From Telopea speciosissima (taxonomy: Eukaryota > Streptophyta > Magnoliopsida > Proteales > Proteaceae): 64,000 bases of DNA. The notes beneath the pieces are model-generated. The model was not told where the DNA came from. It searched no databases and was given only the letters and a program-made list of their open reading frames with translations. How positions within the stretch are numbered: position 1 is the first letter of the stretch; the number at the start of each line of letters is the position of its first letter. Made by a program: the position numbers and the translations under genes. Shown here piece after piece: positions 1 through 12,205 of the stretch. Where the stretch lies: contig NC_057924.1 of assembly GCF_018873765.1 (NCBI RefSeq), forward strand, positions 20,703,542 to 20,767,541, written 5' to 3'.

Positions 1-1187
1 TGCTTCGTACGAGAATGCATGACAGGATTTTTGGAAATATTGATGACACTTGTATTATCATAAAATAAAGAGATAGGTCGTACCTGCTCAACATCTAGAT
101 CCTTCAACATTTGTAGCATTCACAATATCTGTATACAACATGTCGTAGTTGTTATGTACTTTGCCTCTACCGTAGATAGAGATACTGAATCTTGCTTCTT
201 ACTATGCCACGCAACTAGACTGTTGCCTAAGTAGAAAGCTCCACTACTCATACTCTTATGATCATCTACACTGCTGGCCCAATCTGCATCTGAGTATGCA
301 GTAAGTGTGAAGTCACTCCCCCTGGATTACCATAAGCCATGCTCCATGGTTCCTCTCAGATATCGAAATATCCATTTCATTGCTGCAACGTGTGACTCAT
401 TTGGACTAGCTTGATAGTGTGCAACCATGCATACAACTTGCAATATATCTAGTTGTGATGCAATTAGGTATACTAAGTTCTCGATCATGGATCTGTACAT
501 CGTCTGATCAACTACAGGTGACTCATCATCCTTACTTAGCTTGCATCCTATCATCATGGGTGTACTCACCGACTTGCAATCTTCCATCATGAAATTCTTG
601 AGTGTCTCTTTCACATACTTGATTTGAGAGATAAAAATACCATTTTTCATCTGATGTATCTGCAAACCAAGAAAATAAGATAACTCACTGATCATGGGCA
701 TCTCGAACTAATTTGTCATTTGTTCCACAAAGTCCTTGCATAACTCATGCTTGTGACCTCTAAAGAAGATGTCATCGACGTAAACTACAACAACTATCTG
801 ATTGTTATTCTCGGACTTGATGTAGAGGTTACTATTCATGAACCTCTTCCTGAACCCCAATTGACATAGATAGGTCTCCAAGCATGAATACCATGCTCTT
901 GGTGCTTGTTTTAATCTGTATAGTGTTTTCTTTAGTCTGCACACCATGTTAGGATCTTCACTCAATTGAAATCCATCTGGTTGTTCGACGTAGAACTCCT
1001 CCTTGAGCATCCCATTTAAGAATGCTGACTTGATGTCCATCTGATATACTCTGAAACCACGATGCACTACCAAAGCTAGGAATAATTTGATGACCTCTAT
1101 TCTTGCAACTGGAGCAAATGTCACCTCAATGTCAATGCCTTCAACTTGTGCGTAACTCTTGCACAACAATCTTGCCTTGTTTCTCAC
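1..1187 (-). pseudogene. copia reverse transcriptase and RNase H, broken
   Basis: The stretch 708-1187 encodes the RT core: ARLVAKGY-like start, [10 protein letters not shown] (catalytic Asp), LKQAPRAWY and the active-site box VVYVDDI. A stop just before 701 separates it from 327-701, which continues with YFLGLQIHQ, the STPM motif and LRYLRGT-like connection residues. RNase H continues below 327 with a YSDADWA box and KKQDSVSLST, and runs off the window edge. Reverse transcription and RNA removal during retrotransposition would be its role. Internal stops near 326 and 705 show it is dead. Usual copia RT plus RNase H is about 500 residues, so about 80 percent is present here. Confidence 0.88.
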
Positions 1188-2870
1188 AACTTGGCCATCT
1201 TCATTGAGCTTGTTTCTGAAGAGCTATTTTGTACAAATGACATTCTTGTCAGCTGGTCTTAATACTAAACTCCAAGTGTTGTTCTTTTCTATTTGATCAA
1301 GCTCTTCTTCTATTGCTTTCACCCAACTTGCATCATGTATTGCCTCTACAACTAATTTAGACTCTACAAAAGACAACATGGAATAAGCGTTAGCAATCTT
1401 CATTCTTCTAGTTTATACACTGATATTTGGATCACCAATGGTTTGCTGCTTTGGATGATTCCTCTGCCATTTGGTGGGGGTTACTGTAGTGTCCTTTAAC
1501 TGTTCCTCTGAGTTTTCATCTGCAGGTTCAACAGACTCAGGTGTATTGTCCTCCTTGATTTCACTATCTTCAAGGTCATTAGTGAAATCCTCAAACACTA
1601 GAAGCTCTTTAGTGGGATCTCTGGGTATTGTCTTCTTCTCCTCAATAGTGACATTAATACTTTCAACAAGCCTCTTCAATATTTTATTGTAGAATCTTTC
1701 TGCCTTGCTCTGATTGGAGTAGCCTAAGAAAATGCTTTTATCAGCACGGTCTATAAATTTTTCCAAATTTTGATCTAGCCTCTTTATATAGAATCAGCTA
1801 CCAAACAATTTAAAGTGCTTAACAACCACTTTCCTTCCAAACCATAGCTCATAGGATGTTTTGGTCTCATGGGGTTTGAGCATACATCTGTTTTGTATGT
1901 AGATAGCTGTGTGTACTGCTTCCTTCCAAAATGTGGTAGTAACATTATGCGAGCCATCTCCTATTCTGTTCTGTTCTTCCTTTCAACCCCATTCTGCTTA
2001 GGTGTCTTGGCTGCTGAAAATTGTCTTCTAATGCCGTGCTCATTGCAGTAGTCTATGAAATCATCTACAGTGAATTCACCACCTTTGTCAGACTTCAAAC
2101 ATTTGGTTGTTTTTCCAATCATGTTCTCAGCCTGCTTCTAAAAGATCTAGAACCGATGTAATTCCTTTGACTTGTGCCTTATGAATAGTACCCATGTCAT
2201 CCTAGAATAGTCATCAATGCAAAGCATGAAATATCTATCACCATTCAAGCCCATGGATCCACACAAGTCAGTGTGTACCAGCTGCAGTAGCTTTGTACTA
2301 TAGTGTTCCTGTGCTTTATGAGTTACTCTGGTCTAATTGCCTTTCTGACATGAACTACATATAGAATCTGTAGGCTTGCTGAGATTTGGTATGTCTCTCA
2401 CTGCCTTCTTGGAACTGATATTGACTAGGTTGTCGAAGCTGATGTGACCTAGCCTTTTGTACCATAGCCAGTTATATCCTGTTGTCCAAACAAACAAGAA
2501 CCTTCCATTTTATCAGACAACATATAAAGGTTTCCAGAAGTTCTCGTACCTACTGCTACAAGCTTGCCATTGCTTTCTTTTCTAATCTCACATCCATAGG
2601 TGTTGAAGATGACATCATGCCCTTTGTCATAGATTTGACTTATATCGAGAAATCTGTGTCTCAGTCCTATTATATAGAGAACATCATAGGATTTGGCTTT
2701 GCTTCCAAAACTGACTGTGCCTTTGCCAACTATCTTGCCTCCATCATTGTTGCCGAATCTGACAGAGCCTCCATCATATTGCTGATACTTCTCAAACATG
2801 TCTTTATTGCTTGTCATGTGCCGTAAGCATCCACTGTCGAGAAGCCAGGGCTTGTGATCGTTCTATGCTT
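1188..2870 (-). pseudogene. copia protease end, GAG-pre-integrase and integrase, broken
   Basis: Reading right to left on the minus strand, the WLLDSGCLRHMT aspartic-protease box lies near 2820-2860. The following 2449-2817 stretch has FGNNDGGKIVGKG and ends in GNLYML, which is typical of the protease C-terminus and the GAG-pre-integrase linker. Integrase follows: CxxC of the zinc-binding HHCC region near 2345, HTDLCG with the first catalytic Asp near 2275, and KSDKGGEF with the second near 2090. KQNGVERK-like residues carrying the catalytic Glu lie near 2000. The C-terminal part at 1413-1766 keeps IFLGYSNQSKAERFYN. At least five stops or frameshifts interrupt it. Confidence 0.85.
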
Positions 2871-3439
2871 TAAGGGCTATTTTCACAACCATTGAGCTGG
2901 TCTTTGAACCATTCTGACTTTACTTCACCCAAACAGTCCTCTTGCTGGATGTTTTGTCCTTCTATTGTACGACATTCTTTGTAGCCATTTTATCTTTTCT
3001 ATTTCTATTGGGTTGGTTCGGCATTTGTTTCTGCTACATGGGGTTAGCTTGCAACATACTTCTACAATATCTAGTAGTGTGTCCATAGTTGTTACATTTA
3101 TAACACTCTACAACATCATGCATCAATGGAGAGAAGGGATTCCTAGTATATAAATTTCTAGGAGCAGTGTTCATCCTACACTCAGAGATTCTATAACCAT
3201 AAGTATTGCATTTATAATAGTAGCCATGAAAGGGAGTGTACCTGGGTATTGTAGCTGGCTAGGTAATTGGTGCAAACCTCCTTGGTCTTTGATGTGTTAC
3301 TCTGATAACACCATCATGGTCTACCACTCTGGTTATTTTCTGTCTAGGGGGTGTCTTTTTCTGCTTGGAATTTCTCAATCTGCTTTGATGACTCACCTTC
3401 ATAACCTAGGCCAAACTTGATGTATGCAAATCTCTAGCA

Positions 3440-4728
3440 GTTTAGTATCTCATCAAGTTTGCTAGTCTGAGGATCAGTGGTTGGAGGAGTGCTTTCTCCT
3501 GATTTCTCCACTGTGATCTAAGCATGACAACCTCTTCCTCAAGCTTACAGCAATCAACAAACTTGAGGGAGAGTTGAGCTTCAAGGTCATCAATAACCTT
3601 TTTCAACTCATCGATCTGAACCTTCATTTCAAGGATTTTCTTCTCAACTTCTTTGAGTTGCTTTGTAGTCTTCTTGTGGCTTTTGCGTTCAGTCTTTAGC
3701 TCATCAAGAGGTGTAATGAGCTCCGCTTCTAAGTCTACCTCAGCCTCCTCATCATTGTTATCGGTGTCGGAACCAGTGGTGGGGTGCTCATCAGATTTCT
3801 CAATAATTTCATCTAATGCCATAAATAGTGACCCATCTGCAACATCATCATTTGACTCATTTCCAGAATTGTAATATGAAGTGCTACTATATTGTTTGGA
3901 AATGAGTCCCTTCCTCTTTGACTTCCCTTTCTTGAAGAATGACTTTTTCTTCTTGCATTTCTTGGGTTCATCAACATCTTTGCCCTTGTGTGGACACATG
4001 GCAGCAAAGTGCCAACACCTCCACAATTGAAGCACTTAAATGGTAATTTACCTCTATATTTGTCTTTGCCTCTCTTCAGTTTTCTGACAAAGTTTGTTTC
4101 ACCTTCATCACTATTAGCATCAATATCATCTTCATCAGACTTGGGCTCAATCTGATTTTGTTTATGAACCTTGAATGCAACCATCTTGTCAGTAGCTTTA
4201 GGTCTGTCAATTCACATCTCGAAAGCTAAAAGGGAGCCATGCTGTTCATCCATGCTAAACATATCAAGGTCTTTTGCTTCTTCAATGGCAGATACCTTTG
4301 AGTCGAACCGGGATGGCAATGATCTCAAGACTTTCTTCGATAATTTCATCTTCAGACATTTTCAGGCACTCGAACTGAGCTCTATGTGTCTATAACTTTG
4401 CTTCTTTGATCTTGGCATCACCTTCATGGATGCTACATAGCTTGTCCCATATTTGTTTTGTAGTGGTGCAGCCCATTAACTTCACAAGTTCACAATTAAC
4501 CAATCCGCTTATCAATGCATTTTGTGCTTTGCTGTCATGCTCATAGGCTTTCTTTTGCGCCTTCTCTGTCAATGGTCCTTCCACGGGTGTGTAACCAATC
4601 TTAACTAACATGCAAATGTCATAGCCAAGTGACTTCAGGTATGTTCGCATATGAAGTTTATAAAACATATAATTTGTTCCATCGAACAGTGGTGCCTTGT
4701 TGGATGGCAGTTGAGCTCAGCTGGCCAT
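3440..4728 (-). pseudogene. copia gag (UBN2-type) with CCHC knuckle and coiled coil, broken
   Basis: Translation would start at the ATG at 4728 (MAS followed by a stop, then QLPSNKAPLFDGTNY). The region 4390-4668 resembles the UBN2 gag domain (TKQIWDKLCSIHEGD). A CFNCGG knuckle lies near 4030 and is split by a frameshift from HFAAMCPH, which supplies the last His and Cys. A lysine-rich patch follows, then an acidic linker, then a coiled coil at about 3530-3700 (repeated LDELK, LKEVEKK, IDELKKVIDDLEAQL). Gag would assemble the virus-like particle and bind RNA. The coiled coil after the knuckle suggests SIRE/Maximus. The frameshift inside the knuckle and several stops make it a pseudogene. Confidence 0.82.
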
Positions 4729-4776
4729 AGGTTCTTAGGATACTTCCCATGCGATCAAGCAATGTCGAGAAACCTT

Positions 4777-4788
4777 GATTCGATACCA
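4777..4788 (-). promoter_or_regulatory. primer binding site (initiator Met tRNA type)
   Basis: On the minus strand the bases are TGGTATCGAATC. The first seven match the plant initiator-methionine tRNA 3' end complement (TGGTATCAGAGC), the common copia primer site. It sits two bases downstream of the predicted LTR end at 4791, so it helps place that boundary. Confidence 0.6.
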
Positions 4789-4790
4789 CT

Positions 4791-5281
4791 TGTTATACCC
4801 AATGGATCATTGAGAGGTAGGGGTGTATCAATGATATCTAAAAATATTCCCACATGTACACTTTCGCCAATAGGTACCTGAAAGCACAAGAACAATCCAC
4901 AAGGCAGACAGAGAATTACGTGGTTCACCAGAAGGTTACGTCTATAGTGCAATGACTACTCGAGCACTGACTCGAATAATGGCATGTATGTATAAGCACA
5001 ATACCAAACAATTTTAGTAGCACCCAACCCTTATAAAAAATTAACAACACCTACTGTGTTTGGAGCTACAACCCCAAATGCACTTGTTATGCACCCATAC
5101 AACAATGCATACAATTAATCATCAATAAATTCAGGTTTACAATGAAAATCCCATTATATGATGTCTACCCAAACCCAAAAGTAAATGTACATGTAAAATT
5201 GAAGACAAAAATAAAATAGAAATTAGATCCTTTGTCTTCTACATCTTCAACCGATAGCCACCTTCTTAAACAAGTGTAACA
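4791..5281 (-). repeat. 5' LTR of the Sirevirus-like element (boundaries predicted)
   Basis: On the minus strand the stretch begins TGTTACACTT at 5281 and ends GGTATAACA at 4791, giving the TG...CA ends and a short TGTTA/TAACA inverted repeat expected of an LTR. The inner end abuts the primer site. A TATA-like ACCCTTATAAAAAA lies at about 5025-5038 on the plus strand, and the ACGTGGTTCACC phrase is at 4918-4929. The outer end was chosen by the inverted repeat only; no second LTR is in the window to confirm it. Confidence 0.45.
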
Positions 5282-6750
5282 ACACCAATATAATATCAGT
5301 CCCTGCTGCCCTTCCTTTAAACTTACAAAAATTGTAATATAATATGATGACTATTTATTACACACACTCCTAGATTTGTATATGAAAAATCAGAAACTAT
5401 GGGCTTGATAATGCTTGCAAAAGTCTATTCAAGTTCACATAAAATAAAAGATTAATGTGTTGAACCCAAACTTGAGATAGCTTGTTGACCTCCTTCTCTT
5501 TATTGATCAATAGGAGCAATATAATACTCTTGTAACTATACACAACAACAAACAATAGTAGCAACAACAAGTATTCTCTCTTCTCCTTCTCTTCGGAGCA
5601 CAAACTCTCCTTCCTCTTTACTTTTTAGAGAATGTGTAGCAGCAACAACAACAATAAATAGTAACAACAACAAAAATCCCCTTGTTTATATCTTTCTCAA
5701 CCTCTCTCTTGATATTTTCATACTGCCCAACTCTTTATCTTTTCTTTCTGATTCTGCATTTAATTAATCTATTTTTTCTCACTCACTTTTTATTTTGCAG
5801 AATCTCAAAAGGAGGGTTAAGAGATTTGCGGAGACGATGTGTCTATATAAAGAGCAAAAAAGAATTCAGGCAACCAAACTTCTCATACATAGAGAAAATT
5901 GTGTTCTCCTTGAATTTAATTTTTGACAGCTTGTCAATGTGAAAATCAAAGTCGGAAACCACTTTGCCTTCTTCAACATAGTCTCATATATCTCTAGCTC
6001 TTAAATTTTCAACTCACTATTAATGACTCGAATGGAAACTCAAGATGAGTATACCAGCTATGAATGACTTCTCCTTCTAAATCCACAACTTGCTCAAGAG
6101 TTGTTCACACATAGGACAAAGAATCTTAATCCATATGAACTTCTTTTCCTCCTCAAAGTCTTTCTTCTCTTGTTTGCTGTTATTTCTTCTCGAGTTCTAA
6201 TCCTTGCTATCCAATGTCTGTCAAAGTGCTATATTGAAAGAAACACAAATTTGAACTCCTTAAAGTCTTCTTGCTACAGTTGGCCAAGTCATGCAGCTTC
6301 AAGTTTTGGGATAATCAAATCTACTATTTACAATTAGTTGAAGAGTCCAATTTTCATTGGGTGCTCTCCCTCCCCCCCCCCCCCTCCATTTTTTTTAAAA
6401 ATCAATTGCACAAAAGTCGAACTCACTATACCTCTCTTTAGAGTAATGTATATGATCTTGACTACATAGATTGCTCTTTAGTTTTTATTATTATTATTTT
6501 TACAACACATTGATATTGACTTGGGTTGTTCAAAAGACAAAAAGTTTGCATCTCTCAAACCCTCTTTCTCTCCTTTTTCTTCTCAAATTGCTGAAATATA
6601 ATATTTTAATTCAAGATGAGGCTGTCCTCTTATTTCTCCACATATACATAATTTTTAATAAAAATCCACTTCATGGATAAAGTACTCATTAAATATAATT
6701 GATGCCAAGAGTTGGGCTGGTCCTAAAATTCAAACATGATAAATCCTCTG
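5282..6750. other. AT-rich stretch without recognisable genes
   Basis: Short open frames are present but all are low-complexity (Phe/Leu/Ser-rich from T- and CT-rich DNA) and resemble no family I recognise. A run of 13 C lies at 6372-6384. I see no transposon ends, RNA gene or promoter that I can support. Confidence 0.5.
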
Positions 6751-6914
6751 AACTCCTACACTCTACTGTGTGCAACCCTCATCTCATAATAGCTAAACTC
6801 CTCCATGCTACTGTGCGCAACCCTCATCTCAGAACTCCTTGACGCTACTGTGTACAACCCTCATGTCAAAATCGCTAAACTTCTCTGATCTCCTTATTGC
6901 TACTGTGTGTAACC
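6751..6914. repeat. short tandem array, four units of about 38-44 bp
   Basis: Four consecutive units share the phrases AACTCC, CTACTGTG and CAACCCTCATCTCA. The units are 6751-6794, 6795-6832, 6833-6876 and 6877-6914. Units 1 and 3 are 44 bp and end with an extra AATAGCT or AATCGCT, while 2 and 4 are 38-39 bp, so a higher-order two-unit period is visible. No coding frame runs through it. Confidence 0.75.
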
Positions 6915-7209
6915 TTCTCCTAAATTTATAAATGGTTTTCAATCTCTTACTTCATATTTGTTTGGGCTCTAATGAAGAAATCGGTTGTTTATCTGTTGTT
7001 ATTATACCTAAAATATATGGTTTCTCCAACCCTGCAAATGTTTTTGGGCTCTTATGAATGGATGTGTTGCATGATTACATCATGAGCCATGTTAGTAGCT
7101 CCTCTTTTCATTTTGTTGTGTTGTACTAAAAACAACAAAAGGTTTTCTAGCTGAGCAGCCATTCCAGTAGTAACTTAGAAGTTTGATGTGATCAATCCTT
7201 ATGAATAAT

Positions 7210-7396
7210 GGGTTGTGTTTTTTCCCTAAATAACTTGAATTGTATCCGGATGCACTCGTGTAAATCTCCGAATTCTCAAGGGATGCACTCATGTAAACTA
7301 ATCATGTAGACTTATTATACCATTAGTTGATTAACTTATAGGGTTGTTTTTTCCCCTTAAATAACTTGAACTATATCCGGATGCACTCATGTAAAC
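7210..7396. repeat. direct repeat of about 55 bp
   Basis: Positions 7210-7264 and 7341-7396 are near-identical (GGGTTGT, a T-rich run, CCCTAAATAACTTGAA, ATCCGGATGCACTC, GTGTAAA). A partial third copy, GGATGCACTCATGTAAAC, lies at 7281-7298. The origin is unknown; it looks like a local duplication. Confidence 0.7.
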
Positions 7397-7399
7397 CCA

Positions 7400-9546
7400 T
7401 GTTGTGTGTCTTTAAGATAGATGCTCTTTAATAGAGATACCCACAATAATAACTTGTTATTGGAACCCAAGATGTTTATTATTTTTCTTTTTGGTATTTT
7501 CCCTTGGCATTGTATGACAAATCCATAAGCCAACCTCAGTTCTAATGGGTGAGAATTCCTTGTGAAGGGTGACTGAGATGAGAGACTCAATCAAAGACAC
7601 TCAAGTGAACTAGAAATAACTATGATAGCAACCTACTTTAAAGGATGCATTTGTTTTTTTGTCTTTTTTTTTTCCAGTTGTTTTAAGTAGAAGGTGCCTC
7701 AGGAACATGGCTACCAAAACCCAAGATACTGTTAGAAAGTGAGAGACTAATGCCTTTGGTAAAGATATTGGTTAGCTGAAAAAACAAAAGGTACAAACAC
7801 ATTAGAGTCCAGTTGACACATGTCTGTAATATCTTTGCTCATCTCTCTTTTACTCAAATGTCTACATAACCCTCTTAGGTGACACACTTCAACTTGATTG
7901 GTTATTGTTTTTGCTTCTTTGTTGTTGGTCGAGAAGGCTTTGAGTTGAATTGAAGGTGGGTAATAGATTTCAGTTGTTCAATTAGGTCTCAAATTTGTTG
8001 ATGTATGGTTGTCATTGTTGTCAAACATTGACATACAATGTGCAGTGGCAATAGGAAGTAATGTGGCAGCTTTGGGTTGGTGCAACAACTTCATGGTGTT
8101 TGAGTCATCTTCGAGTCATGATATAGAGGAGCTCAAAACACAAGAATTGAATCTTTAAGTTAGTTTTTTAGAAAAAGAGGAATTAGAGCAAATAGAGTCT
8201 GATAGAAGAAGTTATGGAGAATAGAGTGGACAAAGGTCCAGTGTTCAGAGGCCAAACAGTCAGCCAATTGTAGGTGATGATCGACTAGATCCTTCAGACA
8301 AGGTTCCAAAGAGTGGAAACGGTCGATAGATGCTCAAAGTAGTCAACTAGTACATGTAGGATTTACTTCCACAGAGCAACCGAATGCAGCTGGATCCCCA
8401 GGCGATTGACTAGGTCCATCCAGATGAAGTGGCAGTCGACCGGTAGTTGTTTGGATGATAGTATGTACAATGAAGACATCAATCGGTTGACCGGTTAGTT
8501 GTGGTGGTCAATTGGTTGCAATAAAAAGAGGCATGTGATAGGGTTTGAGTGATGTTGTTTAAGGGCCTTTTAGGGCTCATTCTAATCACTTAAGAGCCAA
8601 AAAGGAGAAACCCTAAGATGAGGAAAGAAGAGAAAAAGAGAGAGAGGAGGAGTGATTGAATGCATTGAATCCACCCATCTACCACACCATTAATGGGATT
8701 GAAGCAAAATTGAAGACCTTGAATGGTAGTTGAGCCATTTGAAGATTCCTTATAAGAGACAGAAGAAAGAAGAAGAAGGGTCCTATTAGAAAGGGTACAC
8801 TTATAAAGATTCAAGTTTTCCATCACATTGGACTAGTTGCAGACTCCAGTGTTCGTTAATGAGTTGTTGGTGACTTGTGATTCCTTTGGATAACAAGAAT
8901 CTATAAGGAGACAAGGGTTGTAAGGGTTTCTATCACTTAGGCCTAGTTGTTTACATTCTTATATTCTCTAAAATAGTTAGGTTGTTTACTATTGAAATAC
9001 CTAGGCTATTGAGCATCATTGTAAGGGCATCATCTATAAGCCTATTAGTATATTCGCAACATAAAAGTAGGTTATTGTCTGGTACTACTACACAGTGATG
9101 CCCCCTGCATCCATTTCCCTTCCCTTTTTCCTCACCTAAGCCTCCATTTTGCCGTAAAACTTCTTCCTTTGTTCGTATTCCTCTCCTTTCTTCTACTCTC
9201 TCCTCTCTCGTATAGAGCTAGAGGCATTTCCCTTCTCTCTATGTCCTCCTAACCCTCAGATTGCGATGACCTAGCTTTAATTTCCACAAGCCCTTTTACT
9301 TACTGATCCCACTCTTTGCTTGAGATGCCCTACCTCTCTAACCCTTTTCCTACTTTTTCTTTATGCCATTTCATCTTTTCACTGCACACTTTGGTTTCTC
9401 TCTTGCATCGAGGCATTTTTCTCTTGGATTGATGACATGTGTTTCCAATTCCAAACCCTATCTATTGATTTTCCTTGTCTGCATTGCCATTCTCCACTTT
9501 TTCAGATCTTCTATATTCTCTACTTACTCAATCTTTGAAGATTTTT
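7400..9546. other. non-coding stretch, possibly LTR or leader debris
   Basis: No protein family is visible. Between about 8271 and 8521 short variants of GTCGACCGGTT recur (GTCGATAGAT, GTCAACTAGT, GTCGACCGGTAG, GGTTGACCGGTT), a degenerate phrase repeat of a kind I have seen in plant retrotransposon leaders. The hydrophobic 63-73 residue frames at 9320-9566 lie in CT-rich DNA and are not convincing genes. The assignment to transposon debris is an inference. Confidence 0.35.
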
Positions 9547-10637
9547 TGTCACACCTCGCTCCCTAAACCTAGAGTAGTGTGACTAGGATGTATAGCGACA
9601 TCCTACTAGACTTCTAGGATCATAGATGCAGTAGATTACTTCACTATCCAAATCAATAATCAATATCAGAGTAGCAGAAGATAGAAATATATCAACAAAA
9701 CTAACACAGGAATCTACTGTATTATATTATACTAAATTAAACAAATATTATTCAATATTTCTTGTTTACATCCAAAGTTTCCCATTAAGACATAAAATAA
9801 TATACGTACAACAGAATAATACAAGGTAGCAAAAGGATCCAAAAGAACAAGGAGTTTATGTCTTCAGCCACTGTGCTCCACATGTAGACTCATCACAGCT
9901 ACGAACAACTCCATGTCCCTCAGGCTCAGGAATCCGGGCATTTGTGCGCACTGACATAGAAGGACCTGCATCACAATCTCGGGTTTCCACAAGGGGTGAG
10001 CTCCATTGAGCCCAATGAGTAGATATTGGCATACAAACAAGCACATATAGTCCATGAAAGTGCAACCACAAGGATGCAAACAAAACATGATAGACGAATC
10101 TCACAGCATCCCATACCGCCAAGGCAATCCGTGCATCAAATCCGATTTACAGTCATGAAACATGCAAGCCCACATATACAGTCCATGAATGCACAATCAT
10201 ATGAATGCATGGATGGGTTCATTTTAATTTCCACCTAAACAATAATTCTAAGTCTAGGGTAAAGTACTATTGCAACACATTATGTAGTATCCTTGGTCCC
10301 AAAATACACACAGCAGAACCTAGTGATATCAAACCCTAGTTGCGAATAAGTCTGCTAGTCCCCGACTATGACTTGGGTCTCCCAGCAAGCCCCAAACAAC
10401 CCCGTCCTGGCGTTCGGCCTCGAAGATATGGTTGGGTAACTAAACTTGGTCCGCTTCTGGTAGAACTCTCATCGTACCATGGAAGGAGTACCTCGGCTAA
10501 TCTCATCGAGCCTACACTATGGATTGTCTGACACCTAACTTGCTATCGGTAAGGGGTCATAGTATTGGGTCATATCGCATCCTAACTAGCATATATCTAT
10601 ATGAATAATGGAGCATGCGTATACATATACCAAAGGC

Positions 10638-10890
10638 CGAGATCATAGTACCGGATTATCCATCGGCCACACTATCCTCTTGTCTCCTCTAGTACAAATA
10701 CACACATAGTAATAGTACGACGAATATGGCGCCGAACTTCCCTCAGCCACGCCGAAACCCATTTCCAAAACCTAGTGCAATCATTCATCTCTAGTGCATA
10801 AATTATAATATAAAGACAGTGAGTACGGCGACTATGGTACCGGATTTCTCGTTGGTCACACCACAACCCGTTTCCAAGGTCTAGTCTAAA
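10638..10890. repeat. three diverged copies of a 40-62 bp unit
   Basis: Units at about 10638-10680, 10720-10782 and 10829-10890 share the pattern CGA.TATGG.ACCGGATT..C.GGCCACACC..AACCC.TTTCCAA. The second and third are about 109 bp apart. They sit inside LTR-type sequence and do not encode anything. Confidence 0.55.
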
Positions 10891-10922
10891 TGCATTTTTT
10901 TTTGGTAAGAAGTCTAAATGCA
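10883..10922 (-). mobile_element. 16-bp LINE 3'-end relic with 12-bp target site duplication
   Basis: The 12-mer AGTCTAAATGCA occurs at 10883-10894 and again at 10911-10922. Between them lie 16 bases that on the minus strand read TCTTACCAAAAAAAAA. The LINEs of this window end in TTTAGCCAAAA, TTTTAGGAAAA or TCTTAGCAAAA, so the insert looks like the last few bases plus poly-A of that family. This is an inference from ends and duplication; the insert itself is too short for a family assignment by itself. Confidence 0.6.
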
Positions 10923-11997
10923 TATGACCTACTTAACTGTATGACAATTACAAGTCCGACAATCCCTTGGCACTTGGATCCCATTTCCCACACAATCATC
11001 TCAAAATTACCACATCCACACACATACAAAGAACATAAATCCAAGAGCAAAGAGATAAAACCCGAAAATTGCTTGAACAGAACTTGATAAGGCTTCCTCT
11101 ACCAAACTTGAATTCGCATCTACCAAATCTGAAAAATAAAAATCTACTCATAAAACATGAGGATGAGAGTAAATAAAAAAAAACAAAAGTACTTGAAATA
11201 AAAAGATTGAGAATGAGAGTGAAAGAAATAAAGAGGATGCGAAAGAAAGAAAGAAAGAAAATTAGGATTGATTACTCCCTTCTACCAAACTTGCAATGAA
11301 TGTGTTGATTGAGCATTGAATGAATGTTGTTGATGAAGCCTACGTTGCTTGAATTAACTTGCATACCTTCCTTCTCCGAATCTCTAAATTCCTCTCACAA
11401 GAACTAGAAACCTAGAACTAGAAGGCTTGAAACAAAAACTACACTTAGAGTTTGAAGAACTTACAACCAAAATTTAAGAACAATCTTTGAATTAAAATTG
11501 CATAAAAGAAATTACAACCATTGAAATAAAAATTCAGAAAAGTAGAACTAGAAAACTATAAGCCAAAAATATGAAAAAAGACTAGAATTCTCAATTGAAA
11601 TTAACTCCCACACCCACATGTATTTATAGGGAGAGGAGAAGGAAGAGAGGGGAGGAGAGATAGGCCTCCACGTTTTTAAGTGGGCCCCACCTCCAAAATT
11701 TGTTGGAGTGTGGAGAGGCTCTCTCAATCTTGAATTTTTATCCCTTCTTCCTTTTACATCAAAGCTTGATTCCCAAGAAAAAAGAAGAAAATAGAAAGTA
11801 AAATATACAAGTTCCTAGTTTAATACATCTTCTATTTTCTAATTGATTTTTGAGCATAGATTCCACTCTCATGTGTTTCCTTTTTCTTACAGATGTCTTC
11901 TCTAAGTAATGTGAATAAGGCTCCCTCAATCTTTGACTTTTCAACTTTCCAAGGATAAGAGAATATTTCCCACAAAAGATCCACCACTTGTTAAATC

Positions 11998-12205
11998 CCT
12001 ATAGTGCCGGATTGTTATCACCTCCAATTCCTGCCCGCTCCAATTCCCTCCAATTTCTCACATAGGAGCAAAAATGACCACCTTATCCCCGGCCCGAACA
12101 CACTGCCCAAGGTGGGGTAGGATGGTCATTTCTGCTCCAATGTGAGGGATTGGAGGGAATTGGAGCGGGCAGCGAATTGGAGGTGATAAAAATTCCTATA
12201 GTGCC
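11998..12205. mobile_element. Mutator-type MITE with 11-bp target site duplication
   Basis: The element is 12009-12194 (186 bp). Its ends form an inverted repeat of about 80 bp starting TTATCACCTCCAATTC and running through GCCCGCTCCAATTCCCTCC. CCTATAGTGCC flanks it on both sides (11998-12008 and 12195-12205). The related sequence at about 38870 has one AGAAGTGCC and no insert, so the site was empty in the ancestral repeat. A 9-11 bp duplication with long terminal inverted repeats is the Mutator-like pattern. Confidence 0.85.

Larger units (their letters stand above)
1..5281 (-). mobile_element. Ty1/copia retrotransposon, Sirevirus (SIRE/Maximus)-like, truncated by window edge
   Basis: Read on the minus strand the order is LTR, primer binding site, gag, protease, integrase, reverse transcriptase and RNase H, which is the Ty1/copia order. 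The gag has a CCHC knuckle followed by an acidic, serine-rich stretch and a long coiled coil, a layout known from the SIRE/Maximus branch of Sireviruses. The LTR contains an ACGTGGTTCACC phrase followed by TTACGTCTA on the plus strand, similar to phrases I recall from Sirevirus LTRs. Every domain has stops or frameshifts. The 3' LTR would lie left of position 1. The lineage call is an inference from architecture; the copia call is firm. Confidence 0.85.

Noticed and set aside
9320-9566. Hydrophobic open frames that look like small membrane proteins
   Set aside because: They come from CT-rich DNA, overlap in two frames, and have no family resemblance or promoter context.
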